Source: Areca catechu (lineage: Eukaryota > Streptophyta > Magnoliopsida > Arecales > Arecaceae). From it: a DNA stretch of 64,000 bases. Location: positions 62,576,021-62,640,020 of the forward strand of contig CM038046.1 of the NCBI GenBank assembly GCA_021397845.1, in the 5' to 3' direction. The notes beneath the pieces are model-generated. The model made no database searches and was not told the origin of the DNA. It saw nothing but the letters and a program-made list of their open reading frames with translations. The position numbers were made by a program, and so were the translations under genes. Numbering within the stretch: the first letter of the stretch is position 1; each line of letters begins with the position of its first letter. Below are positions 1 through 11,156 of the stretch, piece after piece.

Positions 1-1386
1 TATAGAGCCAGATTAGTGGCTAAGGGTTTCAGACAAAAACAGGGAATAGATTATGATGAAACATTTTTCCCTGTTACCATGCTCAAATCTATTCGGATCA
101 TGCTTGCTATAGCAGCATATCATGATTATGAAATCTGGCAGATTGATGTGAAAACTACATTCCTTAATGGTTTCCTTGAGGAAGAGGTGTATATGTTACA
201 GCCAGAAGGTTTTGTCTTGGAGACTAAACCTAATCAGGTATGTAGGCTGATGAAATCCATTTATAGATTAAAGCAAGCATCCAGGAGTTGGAACATCTAA
301 TTTGATAAGACAGTCAAAGAGTTTGACTTTATCAAAAATGAGGATGAACCTTGTGTGTACAAGAAGACTAGTGGGAGTGCCATAGTTTTCTTGGTTCTGT
401 ATATGGATGACATACTCCTCATTGGGAATGATATCCCAATGTTACAATCAATCAAGGTATGGTTATCTAAACAGTTTTCCATGAAAGACTTGGGAGAAGC
501 ATCCTATATACTGGGTATCAAGATCTATAGAGATAGATCTAGGAGGATGCTAGTCTTATCCCAGTCTAGGTACATTGACCAAGTGCTAAAAAGATTTAGC
601 ATAGAGGGAAGTAAAAGAGGTTACTTGCGCATTGGTCATGGCATACATCTTTCTAAGAAAATGTCTCCTAAGACACCTGAAGAAAGAAATAGAATGAGTT
701 ATATACCTTATGCTTCGGCTGTAGGATCTATAATGTATGCTATGTTATGTACCAGGCCTGATATGGCATATGCCTTAGGTATAGCCAGCAGATTTCAGGC
801 TGATCTAGGAGAGGATCACTGGAAGGCTGTGAAAAATATTCTTAAGTACTTGAGAAGGACTAAGGATATTTTTCTGATTTATGGAGGATCTGATCTTAAA
901 CTGGAAGCTTATTCAGATTCTAGTTTTCAATCGGATCTAGATGATGGCAAATCTATTTCAGGGTATGTTTTTACCCTAAATGGAGGAGTTGTAAGTTGGA
1001 AGAGTTCTAAATAGCAGACTGTAACTGACTCAACAACTAAGACAGAATACATTGCTGTTAGTGAAGCTGCCAAGGAAGCTGTCTGGATGAAGAAGTTCAT
1101 CTCAGAGTTGGGCGTTGTTCCGGAGATTGAAGGTCCAGTACCACTTTACTGTGATAATACTGTAGCCGTCGATCAAGCTAAGGCACCTAGAGCTCATCAC
1201 AAATCAAAGCACATTCTAAGACGCTTCCATCTCGTTCGAGAGATTGTTGAAAGAGAAGAAGTCTGCATTAAAAGAATAGAAATGAAGAACAATATAGCAG
1301 ACCCGTTCACTAAGGCTCTACCACAGCGGGAGTTTGATCGCCACCTCGATTATATGGAGTTAAAATTTAAAGGCGATTGGCTTTAG
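1..1386 (+). pseudogene. J pol tail: copia reverse transcriptase and RNase H
   Basis: One reading frame runs through the whole stretch and is broken only by a TAA at 298-300 and a TAG at 1012-1014. The RT part carries the copia motif around DVKTTFLNGF and a YMDD active site near 400-412, where related copies in this window have YVDD. The connection region (YILGIKIYRDRS, YASAVGSIMYAM) and the copia RNase H (EAYSDSSFQSD, then YCDNTVAVDQAK) follow. The C-terminus ends in GDWL before TAG at 1384. The product would copy element RNA into DNA inside virus-like particles. The two stops make this copy inactive. The TAA replaces an arginine codon (CGA in copy A) and the TAG replaces CAG. The N-terminal half lies outside the window. 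Confidence 0.93.
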
Positions 1387-1387
1387 T

Positions 1388-1400
1388 GCAAGTGGGATAT
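1388..1400 (+). other. J polypurine tract
   Basis: The purine-rich run GCAAGTGGGATAT directly precedes the 3' LTR. Copies A, B and D have the matching tract on the minus strand just outside their 3' LTRs. It would prime plus-strand DNA synthesis. Confidence 0.7.
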
Positions 1401-2970
1401 TCAAAGGATTATGCCTTAAATGGCAATTGAAATGTTGTATTTCAATGGGATTTTCTTTTGTATCCCAAACCAGTGTATTGACATTATCAATTAATAAAGG
1501 CATTTTATTTTATCATATGCTGTCTTATTAATTTTATTAAGATATGATGAATCTCATAGATTAGGGCTATGGTTCTAGGGTTATGATAAGATCATACCAG
1601 TGAGACCTAAAGCCTTAAAACCCTAATCTAGAATATTCCTGGTCGATGGGATATTGAGTAGGGGATCAATGTTTCCGGTAAGACCAGCACATCCTATGTA
1701 TGCTTGGTGAAGAGGGTGACGATCTCACAGTCACTTGTGTTTGACACTAATTCTAGGATGTGGGTGCTCATTAGAGAATGAGTTCACTGAATGGATCCAG
1801 CTTGAGAACATCTAATGGAACCTTATCTGTTTGTCAATAGATAGTTCTCATAGTGGGAGTAGTGCATGTGGTCCTTTGACCTGAGACTGCCATGGTATCT
1901 TGTATGCATGAATCCATACTTTGGTTCAAACTCAATCATGACACTGAGTCATGCATGGGGTGATACTGGGTATGGTGGATTGCATATGGAGGTTGTTAGT
2001 AGGTCAAAACGGAATCGATCAACACTAGTAAGAGGGAAGCGCATCCAGATGATTTCAATCAAATGAAGATTCGGGAAATCTTTGATCAAAGTATGAACAT
2101 TAGAAATAGTTTCTAATGGTTCATTAATGAATCATCATTATCAGATTAAGCAAGGAATGAATATGAAATTGGATTTGACAAGTATCCATATCCAAGTCAT
2201 ATTCAGGGTGCAAGTAGATCGAAGGACTGAATTGCCCGGTAACTCACCACTGAAGGGTATTTTGGTAAATCCATAAAAATTCCTCATCTTCCGGGTAGGC
2301 ATGACACATTGCTAGACGTCAATCTTGTCTTGTAGGTATTCATGAACCAATTGATTTGGTTTCATGAATCAATTCGATGTGTGATTTGAATTGGACAATT
2401 AGGTGAGCCAATTTGACCTAATTAGGTCAATCGGGTTCGATCGGATCGAATTGGCTCAAACCTAAACCTACTGCTGGCTAGATGTGGAACCCAATGGGTC
2501 ACACACAATAGAGACTTGGCTAAGTAAGTCATTCATGATTTAATTAGGGTCATAAGATCCTAATTGGTTAGCCGGATTATATACTTGCATATGTAGGCTA
2601 ACCAAATTCCTAACCCAATTGGATTGGGTCCGGTTGCTTGCTAATTGGGCTAACCTAATTATGGGAGACCTAAATTAGGTTGAGTCCTAAGTGGGGCAAG
2701 CCTAATAAAAGCTAAATCTGATTTTGATTTGGATTTAAGAGAATTTTAGGCACCATACATGAAGAGTCCCAATGGCATGGGACTCTTGGTACCTAAATGA
2801 TACCTTAACTTCAAAAGGGCACAGAATGAGCTATAGATCTCTGATTTGAAAATAATTTATATGGTCAGAAAAGAAGTTTTATACTCTTTCCAATGATACC
2901 CATATTGCCTATGTTTTGACTGGTCAACATTCTTTGAAATTTGCATGGAAGAAGGATGGCGCGCGCGGTG

Positions 2971-2994
2971 CATGAAGAGTCGCAACTCTTCATG
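2971..2994. other. Perfect hairpin in J LTR
   Basis: CATGAAGAGT and ACTCTTCATG form 10-bp perfect arms around a 4-base loop. The same palindrome is present in both LTRs of element A (for example near 56476-56500). It is therefore a conserved part of this LTR family. Confidence 0.75.
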
Positions 2995-3170
2995 TGGCAC
3001 GCGGTTCTGATAGAGAGTCCTTCTACTATCAGAACTCTTCATAATCTCTGATGCTTGGAGTTGAAGAGGCGCCTCTTGGCTTCCTAGGGATTGGTAATTG
3101 ACATGTGGCAAGTGAGAATTCGTCTAGATAAAAGAAGGGATGTGAATAAGTCCTTCGGTGCATGAATGGG

Positions 3171-3281
3171 CTTATTTGATATGATTTTTCAAGCCAGATA
3201 ACTTCTCTTCGGTCTTGAAAAATCATATCTGATAAGTTGATGGGAGGACATATCACACGCCCCTCTTGTATCTATAAATAG
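3171..3281 (+). promoter_or_regulatory. J LTR core promoter: inverted repeat plus TATA box
   Basis: Arms of 23 bp at 3171-3193 and 3214-3236 are complementary at 21 of 23 positions around a 20-base spacer. A TATA box, TCTATAAATAG, follows at 3271-3281. The same arrangement lies on the minus strand in the 5' LTR of A (arms 56235-56257 and 56278-56300, TATA 56191-56200). The TATA box probably positions transcription of the element. The role of the inverted repeat is unknown. Confidence 0.7.
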
Positions 3282-3849
3282 TGGGTGGTGAAATGAATCT
3301 AATAAAAAGAATTCCACCGAAGTACTATTCTGAGTGTCTCTCTCTCCCTCCTTCTTTCTTTAAGACAAGACTTATCTTGTTAAGACAAGATCTTTTCTAC
3401 TAGGACAAGGCTTTGTTTTAGGACATAAGTCTAAGGGGTCCTTGAAGAGGGTTGTCCTAAAATCAAGAGTGGTTTAGGAGAGTATCTTTAGTGCCCTACA
3501 GTAGGATAGGGTGTCCTACAGTGGTTAATAGACCAAAGGCTGCCGAAAGAGTTCCACTTCTCCAAGCAACTTGAAGGAGTTCTTCCTTGGTCTAAGTTTC
3601 ATATGGATCACCATTGGAGGGTGAACGTTTGGGCGCCTGGTGGAGAAGAAGGCTGAATCAGGGTTTTCTTCATCGGATTGGATACTAGCGGTTTAGGTTG
3701 GTGCCTAAACTCTAGTTTATATTATATATGCATGTTTGTATGTTTTAATTCCTAGTAAGAAGGTCTTGGGTTAAGGGTTTGGTAGTGGTTTCATAATAAA
3801 TTCTTGAAATCCACGCTTCCACCCTGGTCACCAAAACCCTTACAAAAAG

Positions 3850-5762
3850 CTCCATGTATTTCAAATTTTCAAAGTTCTTTAGAGGCTTATAAAATCTACT
3901 CCAAGCTATCCTATAAATGGATGATGAATTGAATGATAAAAGTGAGTTTCTTTCTACCATTTGGTATTATCAAATGTCCTCCGAGAGGGAGTGGGTGAGA
4001 GGCCCTTAGCTACTTCAAGAGAGATCATCTTCAAATTGGTGTCTAAGGCAAGCAAAGAGGGACCTCCACGAACCTTACACTTACTTGGCCATGTGCCAAG
4101 TAACTACAACCAAGATTGTCATCTTGACATAACATTTGGTTTGGACTCTAGGTCTAGCAAACACCTAGTCCAAGTTTGAGTCTGTGTGTGCATGGCAACT
4201 AGATCAGGGACACCCTACCAACAAACCCAAACTCAATCAAGTGCAACCATGGACCAAAAATTTGAGATCTTGATGAAAACCCTGAATGATCAAATGGCCC
4301 AACTGAACCAAAACCTGACTGACCAATTAGCCTGGACCAACCAAAGCATGACTGATCAGATGGCCCAAGCAGAGGCATGGGTAGAAGCCTGCAAGGCCCA
4401 TGCTAAGTTCAACTCCTCTAGGCCCAATTCCCTTGATCCAAGAACTAATGATCATGATCTTGCCTCTGAATCTAGCCCTACGATCCCATACCCATACTTG
4501 GTTGACTCTGAGGAGAGACCCATTAGGAGCACCCAACCTTATGCACCCACTTTTGATGGAAGACAAGAGGTATATATCGATTGGGAGGAGAGCATGGATC
4601 ACTATTTCGAGTACATTAGGATGTCGGAGTTAGAAGAAATTTAGATTGGCCACACGTAGGTTAACCCGATATGCTAAGTGGCATTGGGCAGCTATTGAGG
4701 ATGAATGTTATTAAAGAAGAGATAGAATATGTAGCTGGAGAACCATGAGAAGTAGGCTAAGAGAAAAGTACCTAGGTAGATTTTATGAGGAAAGACTTTT
4801 AAACCAATGATACAAACTGAGACAGGGTGATAGATCAGTGTCTGAGTATATTAAAGAATTCAAGGGGTTTGTCAAGAAATGTAACACAACCAAATCCAAG
4901 ACCATGACCATATCTAGATTTTGAGAAGGCCTATGTAAGGACTCCCAGGAGGAAGTACTTCAATGGAAAATTCATACTCTAGAAAAAGCTTATCAGATTG
5001 CTAAAGAATTCGAGTCTTATCAAAGAGAACTCATGAGCAACCGACCTAAGCCCAGCATGATTAGCACCTCTAGGCCAATTCTTAGACAGATTCCTTCAAA
5101 CCAGCCTACTACTTCTATCCCTTTAGTTTGCAAGGGAAAGACCCCTAAACCCATTAGTGAGCCTAAGGAAGAAGTTTATGAAGCTAAATTGAGTTTATTT
5201 AATGGATATGAAGGGGAAGAGGAACAACCCATTGAAGAATTTCAGGGAGAAAAGGTTGAACCCATTAAGAATCTAGAGAAAGAAACTCTTGAGTCCACTG
5301 AAGAATCCAAAGAAGACATCTATGAATCAAGTCTAGTGGAGGAGTATGATGAAGGTGGATGCAAGGTTGAGATCACTAAGAAACTAATAGAAAAAGATCC
5401 TGAACCCACTATAGAATTTGAAGGAGTGATTGAGCCAGGATTGAACATAGTAGATAAAAGTGAGGGTTTGCAAGAGTTGTACATAGAAGAAGTCTAAGAA
5501 CAAATCCCTAAGAAACAACCCCAGGAAGTAGACATAATTTTAGAGGACTTTCAAGATAAACTTCTTAAAGACCTTCCTGATGACCTTCCTCCATCTAAGA
5601 ACACCCAGTCTGCCCTAGAACTTGCATCCATAGATCAATATCCAAACTTTAAAATCATCCTAAATAACCAAGGTCTGTTTCATGTTAGATTGCCCCAAGA
5701 CTCTGATTCCTATTTTCTACCCTTTTCTGAGTCTACACATGTTTTTAAAGCCATTAGGTTAT
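3850..5762 (+). pseudogene. Element H: decayed chromovirus gag and flanking pol scraps
   Basis: An open stretch at 4186-4644 encodes a Gag N-terminus with a repetitive glutamine- and asparagine-rich region (DQMAQLNQNLTDQLAW) followed by YAPTFDGRQEVYIDW, a typical start of a Ty3/gypsy Gag domain. The Gag domain then continues in a broken frame to about 5030, including LREKYLGRFYEERLL, VSEYIKEF and LEKAYQIAKEFESY. A second open stretch, 5033-5497, is acidic and resembles the linker between Gag and pol. Further on come LPDDLPPSKNTQ, which resembles the segment just before RT, and SYFLPFSESTHV at 5700-5735, which resembles an integrase-core segment. RT and RNase H are missing. Gag similarity to element F supports the same lineage. 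Stops and frameshifts make it inactive. Confidence 0.72.
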
Positions 5763-5990
5763 ATTGCGGCGTTAACTCCTGGACCGGGGACCGAGGGCAG
5801 CTGGATAGGCTGGAACACTCCTCTCCTGGACGAACCTGCACAAAGTCCCCAAGGGCGATGGTGGTGTTCCGGTGGGGGACCCTCCGATACTTAAGTTAGC
5901 AGGAGATTGAAGGCAACATAATGGAGGAATCAAAGGATGAACAGCGTATATCGAGGGGGAAGGGTTCTTTAATATGTTCAGCATATGACT
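5763..5990. other. GC-rich scrap, probably from a gypsy LTR
   Basis: Base composition changes abruptly from AT-rich flanks to a GC-rich stretch beginning GGCGTTAACTCCTGGACCGG and including GGGGACCCTCCGATACTTAA. I recall that wording from LTRs of plant gypsy elements, but I cannot confirm the source here. The apparent ORFs of about 70 residues in it look like chance. An AT-rich tract with repeated TTTA follows at 6020-6090. No gene is seen. Confidence 0.35.
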
Positions 5991-6096
5991 CTGCAAATGT
6001 CTAATATACTCAACTAAACATTCTTAGTGAAGAAAATTTATTTATTTATTTATTTATTATTTTATTTTATATATTTATTTTTTAAAGTCTTTAATT

Positions 6097-6345
6097 TTAA
6101 TTCTGTGCTTGACCATTGGTCAGTGGGTGGCATGCAGATGAAAACTTGACATGAACTTCTAATAGGTGCCATAGGGTTTTCCAGAAATAGGATGCAAATA
6201 TGACATGCTCAATGAATGTATGCAACATGCTAACCTTTACAAAATGTAGTCTAATGGCTCTAGAAACATGGGAAGCATCAGGAAATGGTAAGAAATAGGA
6301 AGAGCACTCTTCTACTGGTTCTTGACTCATGGGGTTGACCTTAAG
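6097..6345 (-). pseudogene. Chromovirus integrase-core fragment, reversed
   Basis: The minus strand reads through a 77-residue open frame containing SYFLPFPDASHV, then FASYFWKTLWHLL, then KFSSACHPLTNGQ. This follows the gypsy integrase core pattern, in which FSSAYHPQTDGQTE normally marks the region before the catalytic glutamate. The match is by eye. The plus-strand fragments at 5700-5765 (H) and 59697-59925 (F) are related. The fragment lies in opposite orientation to H, so the two flank the GC-rich scrap as a short inverted pair. Confidence 0.6.
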
Positions 6346-6565
6346 TTATGGATATTGGTTTACATCATCAGGTGAGAAAAGGCCCAAGGGATGGAAGGAT
6401 GGGTCATCAATTTTAGGGAAAAGATCCATAACTAGGATTGGGGAAGGAGACTCTTCCAAAGGGTACTAAACTGAAAAGACCATGTCCTCACTAATTTTCT
6501 CTCGCTCTTGGATTTCAGGATTAGGCTCATAACTTGACTCTCTTCTAGGGTCTCCTCAGGTAAAG
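6346..6565. other. No gene seen; possible chromovirus remnant
   Basis: This stretch has no open frame or motif I can defend. It is probably more of the minus-strand chromovirus fragment, into which element I inserted at 6566. Confidence 0.4.
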
Positions 6566-7593
6566 TGATGTGGGATAGGTGGGATGGGTAGGATCATTGG
6601 CGAGTTGAGAAGTTGCCAAGGATTAGGATACCATAAAAAATAATTTTATCTTTTTATATTTTTTTTTTGATAGAGGTGGTGAAGGAAACAACGGGGATGG
6701 AAGGTAGGGGTTTGGACTACCACGGACTTCGAAACTCACACCCATGGAGAGACCTCTCACCTCTAGGACATCACACCCACCTCACTAATGGAGCCGTGAG
6801 GGTAACTTTTCAAAGCCATGGAGGGATAGAGAAGATGGACACTCTACAGACTTGGGACATACATTCACGGAGAGACCTGTCACCTTTAGGGCATCTCACC
6901 CAAACCACTACATGTAGCCTATGGCAACCCATCCAAATCGCTACTTAGGGTCATGAAGGAAAATCTCTAAAACCATAAAGAGGACTTGACAGGGAAGGGG
7001 ATAACTAGGGCCTCATGTCCCTCGATGCTCAAAAGCGAAGGCATAGGGTCTCACACCCCTCGATGCCTGAAGGCGAAGACAAGACGGGCCTCATGCCCAC
7101 TCCTTTACGGGGGCAGAATGAAGAATCACTCTTCTTGAATCATCATCATTACTATTCTTTTCAATACAAGAGAGGGGTCTTATATAGGGAGCCCTAGCTC
7201 TTGGAATACATGAAATAATAAACATGAAAAAGGGGTGCCAACAAGCTTCCTTGTTGGTGCCAACGTCATGCCATAAGAGATGGGGTTAGAAGGGCAAAAG
7301 ATTTCATGCTACAAGGAAAGATAAAGGGCACCACAAATGTTCCATAAAAGGGTGGTCAACACAAGGAAATAAAATCTCATGAAAGAGGGAAGGAGAGTGG
7401 GTGCCTAAATGCTACTTGATTTTCCTGATACTCCCTTCCATCTTCTCTTGGGTGGTCCCTAATTTCCATACGGGATGTTGATCTACTGCCTTTTGTACTT
7501 GAGTGGATATATGAGAATCCTGGGATGCCTAATAGGGTGGATGACGCCTGCTGGGACTCCACGTGGCAGCTGATAGCTCTCAGGTCCCCATCA
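6566..7593 (-). repeat. I 3' LTR
   Basis: This LTR of 1028 bp is shared with 8923-9636 over its first 700 bases, including the repeated phrases on ACCTCTCACCTCTAGG. In element sense it begins TGATGGGGACC next to the purine run AGGGGAA. A minus-strand TATA box (TATATAAG) lies at 7179-7186. The flanking base run TAAAG at 6561-6565 is the candidate left target duplication. Confidence 0.8.
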
Positions 7594-8905
7594 TTCCCCT
7601 GGAGTAGGGAGAACTCGACTCCGTCAAGTTTGGGCTTAGACTCCAGCTTTAGCTTGACATCAAGCTCCGGGACTCTGCTTGAGATTTTTTTTTGATAGCC
7701 TTGGTCTGAGATCTATAAAGCTTTGAGATCTATGTAGATCTGAGATCAATGTAGCTTTGAAATCCGTGCAACTTTGAAATGCATGCAGCTCTGAAACTTA
7801 TAAGGGACCTAAAGTCGGCAATAGGAACGTGAAGTGCTTTCACGTTCGTGTAGCTATGTTTCTTCTCCATGGATTGAAGGGGAACAGAGCAGGGGGTCTT
7901 CCGGCTGGATCTCATCGATGATGGCACTGAAGGGCAGGCAGTGGCACAGGAAGGCAGAGGCATGGTCTCCTTCGGCTGCTGGTGGTGGCACAGATGGAAG
8001 GATGGCAATTCTGGTGGCTATTAGTGACCGTGGAATGGGGGGCTGGACTACATGATGTCTTGGATGGAGGTCGACATGGAAGGGATCGACGGTGGCATGC
8101 TCAAAGGAAGAGGGATTCGGTGGCATCGCGGGTGATGGCAAACAACGGGTCAATGACAGTCAGAGATGAGCGAGATGGAGGGAATGGATATGGGCTCCAG
8201 ACGGGAGGAAGGAGACATTACAGATGGTGGAGCATAATCATCAAAGGTCTCGGGTGGTGGCCGTTCACCAGGGAAGGATAGCTCAGTGAGGATGATGAAC
8301 TGGTGTTCATCGATAGCAGGGATCTTCCACAGATTTGAAGGGGAGATGGTGTGGCGGCGATGGGGTCCTTCGCTAGTGGCTTGTGGCTATTCAAGGCTTC
8401 ATGAGTGGATGGAGGAATGGCAACTATGGGCTGAGGCATCGATTGGAGGCAATGATGGAGGATCGGCATGGCGGTGCTGGACGGGAGGAAGGTGGGGGCC
8501 GGAGCATCGATTGGAGATTGTGGACTCGGATGGTGGGAAGGGAAGACCATGGGTGAGGTGGCGATCCAGGAATTATGGTGGAGGACGGTGGGGTGGGGAC
8601 CGAGAGAGGTCGAAGACAAGGAGCACGGCAAGTCCCTTGGTGAGGGCGAAGTCGGAGTTTGCCTTGAAGCAGACGGTGGTGAGGTCGTCGTCATCACTGA
8701 AGACACGGACCCAGACATGGGAGATGTAGTCATGGACATGGTGGTCATTGGTCTTGAAGCGGCGATGCGAGACGAGATGGGGTGGCTTGGATCAAGGAAG
8801 GAGATGATGAGAATAAGTCAAGGATAAATCAGGGATAAGCAAAGAATAGTGGGAATAATAGAAATAAGATGGGATAAGGAAAAAAATGGATACCCTAAAC
8901 CTCTG
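7594..8905 (-). other. I internal region, no recognised protein
   Basis: Open frames exist on both strands, the longest being 176 codons on the minus strand at 8218-8748. That translation is rich in serine, proline and threonine with short repeats. I see no Gag, zinc knuckle, protease or RT motif. The composition is GC-biased with GATGG and GGTGG repeats, which leaves few stops. I regard the frames as non-coding or as the remains of an unidentified captured sequence. Confidence 0.5.
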
Positions 8906-8918
8906 GGCTCTGATACCA
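8906..8918 (-). other. I primer binding site (initiator tRNA-Met)
   Basis: The plus strand reads GGCTCTGATACCA, the reverse complement of TGGTATCAGAGCC, which matches the 3' end of plant initiator tRNA-Met. Four bases separate it from the 5' LTR at 8923. It fixes the element's orientation. Confidence 0.85.
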
Positions 8919-8922
8919 AAAA

Positions 8923-9636
8923 TGATGTGGGACAGGTAGGATGGGTAGGATCATGGGCGAGCTGAGAAGTCACCACGGATTAGGGTACCACAAAAAAAAA
9001 TTTATATTTTTTTATTTTCTTTTGATGGAGGTGGTGAAGGAAACAACAGGGATGGAAGGTAAGGGTTTGGACTACCACAGACTTGGAAACTCACACTCAT
9101 GGAGAGACCTCTCACCTCTAGGGCATCTCACCCACCTCACTAATGGAGTCATGAGGGAAACTTTCCAAGGCCGTGGAGGGATATAGAAGATAGACACTCT
9201 ACAGATTTGGGACTTCATTTATGGAGAGACCTCTCACCTCTAGGGCATCTCACCCACCCCACTACCTGTAGCCTAGGGCATCCCACCAATCTCACTACAT
9301 GCGCTCCCTAGGGTATCCCACCTAAATCGCTACCTGGGGCCATAAAGGAAAATCTCTAAGACCATAGAGAGGACTCGACGGGGAAGGGGATAACTAGGGC
9401 CTTATGCCCCTCGACGCTCGAAAGCATAGGCATAGGGTCTTACATCCCTTGACGCCTGAAGGCGAAGGCAAGACGGGCCTCACGCCCACTCCTTTATGGA
9501 TGCAGAACGAAGAATCACTCTTCTCAAATCATCATCATTATTTTGTTACAATACAAGAGAGGGGTCCTTATATGGGGAGCCCTAGCCCATGGAATACATG
9601 AAAAAAAAAACATAAAAAGGGATGCCAACAAGCTTC
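8923..9636 (-). repeat. I 5' LTR, interrupted by F
   Basis: This copy matches 6566-7240 and stops at GCCAACAAGCTTC, where F begins. A TATA-like run on the minus strand (CATATAAGG) lies near 9570. About 310 bp of the LTR are missing here and would be expected on the far side of F. Confidence 0.8.
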
Positions 9637-11141
9637 TAATGGGGATATCATATCTAACATAGACTTCAAGCTTCAATTTGTTCTCTAAGTCATGTGTTGG
9701 TCAATTTTGAGTCCTATAATAGAATTTAATTTTGAGTCTTATAATAAAGTTAGTCCAACAATTGAGTCCTATAATAAGTTAAGGCAAGAAGTCCATTAAG
9801 TCCAGTAAATCCCTTGTCTCAACCTCATGAGTTCTTAAGTTTATTTGAGTCCTGTAAATTTTGTACTAGAGGAGGATTACCGGACCTGAGCATTTACTAG
9901 GACACTCCACCAGAGCTGAGTTCAAGTACCTCGACCCTGCTAGGCCCGTCCTAGCTATGCTGCCCAAGAGGTGGGCCTTCACACCGCCAAGCCCAGGTGG
10001 AGCACCCTCATAGATTGGCGCCCTACCCAGTATCAGCACCCAGGCCTTGGCGCCTTGCCCTGGCCCACTAAAACTAGCACCCCTGCCCAAGTCCCTTCAA
10101 GATATGGCACCCCAGCCCAAAGGCCCATTCATGGTTGGCACCCCATCCAGCCCAACCAGGTTAGCACCCCAAGTCCAATCCCACCAGGGAGTTAAAAAGT
10201 CAAACCTCCAAGCCCATGAGGAGACCAAGTCCCAAGTCCAAGAGGAAGAGGCTTTCCCAGTTCAACAAGGAGTTGTAATTCTTTTTCTATTGAAATTTTG
10301 TAATCCTTTTCCTATTTAGATTTTGTACTCCAATCCTAACAAGGAGAGGCCCTGGGTGAATCCATAAATACCCCACCCCTCCCCCTCTTGTAATCAACAC
10401 TTTTTTCATGAATACAATCTAAGTGATTTCTAACAAATTATGGTGTGAGACTTGTTTAGTTTTCTTGTGTGCAAACCCTAGCTGCCCTGCTTCCCCTCTC
10501 TTCCACTAAACCCTAGCCATTGTCCATCCAAGCAAGAGCCCTAAGATGCCCACCATCAGCCCTCTCCAAGACCCAGATGCCCAAAGCTTCCTCCAAGGCT
10601 GCCAACCCCCTACAACTCCATCTTTCAACCATCCTTCAATCCGATCTTCAGTTTTTTATTTTTCCATTCTTGTTCACCTCTAACCTTTGATGTTTATAAG
10701 ATCCATCTAGTGAAACCTTCCTTGGATGACATCTTCTTTGCCCTCGAACGAAGCTAATAAAAAGCCAGTGGATTCGCAGGAAAGTGACCGGATCATCCAG
10801 GCATCGATCTGAGCGGAGTGATCTCTTCTACATCAATTAGAAATCATTGCCTGGTATGTTAAACCTAATTCCCATCTCTTTTTGTCTGATTTTTTGAAGA
10901 TTGAACATGCTCCTAATATGCCTTCTTAGACCTAGGATCTTAATTTTTTTTTCTTTTTGATTGAACTAGCATGTGGGTAGGATGCTATTGATATAGGATA
11001 ACCCTAACCTAATCTAGGCTAGTTTCAGGAATCCAAATCATAAAAAAAAATCCAAACATATTTGCCTGCTTTAATCTAATTCTTTGCATGTTCATCCCTT
11101 ACATATCATCCTACATCAGATTAAAATCCCGTCCCACATCA
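9637..11141 (+). repeat. F 5' LTR
   Basis: The 1505-bp LTR begins TAATGGGGATATC and ends CCCACATCA. The 3' copy at 60567 begins TGATGGGAAC, so the initial TG has mutated here. The phrase ACATAGACTTCAAGCTT is shared by both copies. A TATA-like box, CCATAAATA, lies at 10362-10370. The open frames at 9971-10319 are proline-rich LTR sequence and not genes. Confidence 0.8.
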
Positions 11142-11144
11142 GTT

Positions 11145-11156
11145 AGGTATCAGAGC
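11145..11156 (+). other. F primer binding site (initiator tRNA-Met)
   Basis: AGGTATCAGAGC matches TGGTATCAGAGC at 11 of 12 positions and lies three bases after the LTR end. Confidence 0.75.

Larger units (their letters stand above)
1401..3844 (+). repeat. J 3' LTR
   Basis: The LTR is 2444 bp long. Its boundaries come from comparison with element A, whose LTRs lie at 38042-40487 and 55630-58072 on the other strand. The first bases are TCAAAGG where A has TGAAAGG, so the terminal TG has mutated. It ends in ACCAAAACCCTTACA. It contains a TATA box, a long inverted repeat just upstream of it, and a separate short perfect hairpin. Confidence 0.9.
1..3849 (+). mobile_element. Element J: 3' part of an Angela-type copia element
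   Basis: The element enters from the left edge. What remains is the reverse transcriptase to RNase H end of pol, a short polypurine tract and a complete 3' LTR. The 5-bp target duplication would be AAAAG at 3845-3849, but the partner lies outside the window. The LTR is of the same family as those of element A (38042-40487 and 55630-58072), on the opposite strand. J lies next to the remains of a chromovirus (H), which it probably interrupted. Confidence 0.9.
6566..9636 (-). mobile_element. Element I: small non-autonomous LTR retrotransposon
   Basis: Two direct repeats flank a 1.3-kb interior with no recognisable retrotransposon protein. The right copy is preceded, on the minus strand side, by a primer binding site for initiator tRNA-Met, so the right copy is the 5' LTR. 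The left LTR is complete (6566-7593). The right LTR stops at 9636, where element F begins, and its remainder should lie beyond the window. Size and lack of coding capacity fit a short LARD- or TRIM-like element that borrows proteins from another family. The LTR ends (TGATGGGGAC and CCCACATCA in element sense) resemble those of F. Confidence 0.8.

Noticed and set aside
1866..2066. 66-codon frame repeated at 57404-57604
   Set aside because: It is shared by J and A LTRs because they are the same LTR family; no motif is present.
7730..8827. Several frames of 90-176 codons in element I
   Set aside because: Low-complexity composition, frames on both strands, and no retrotransposon or host protein motif.
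9866..10319. Proline-rich frames
   Set aside because: They lie inside F's 5' LTR and have no recognisable domain.
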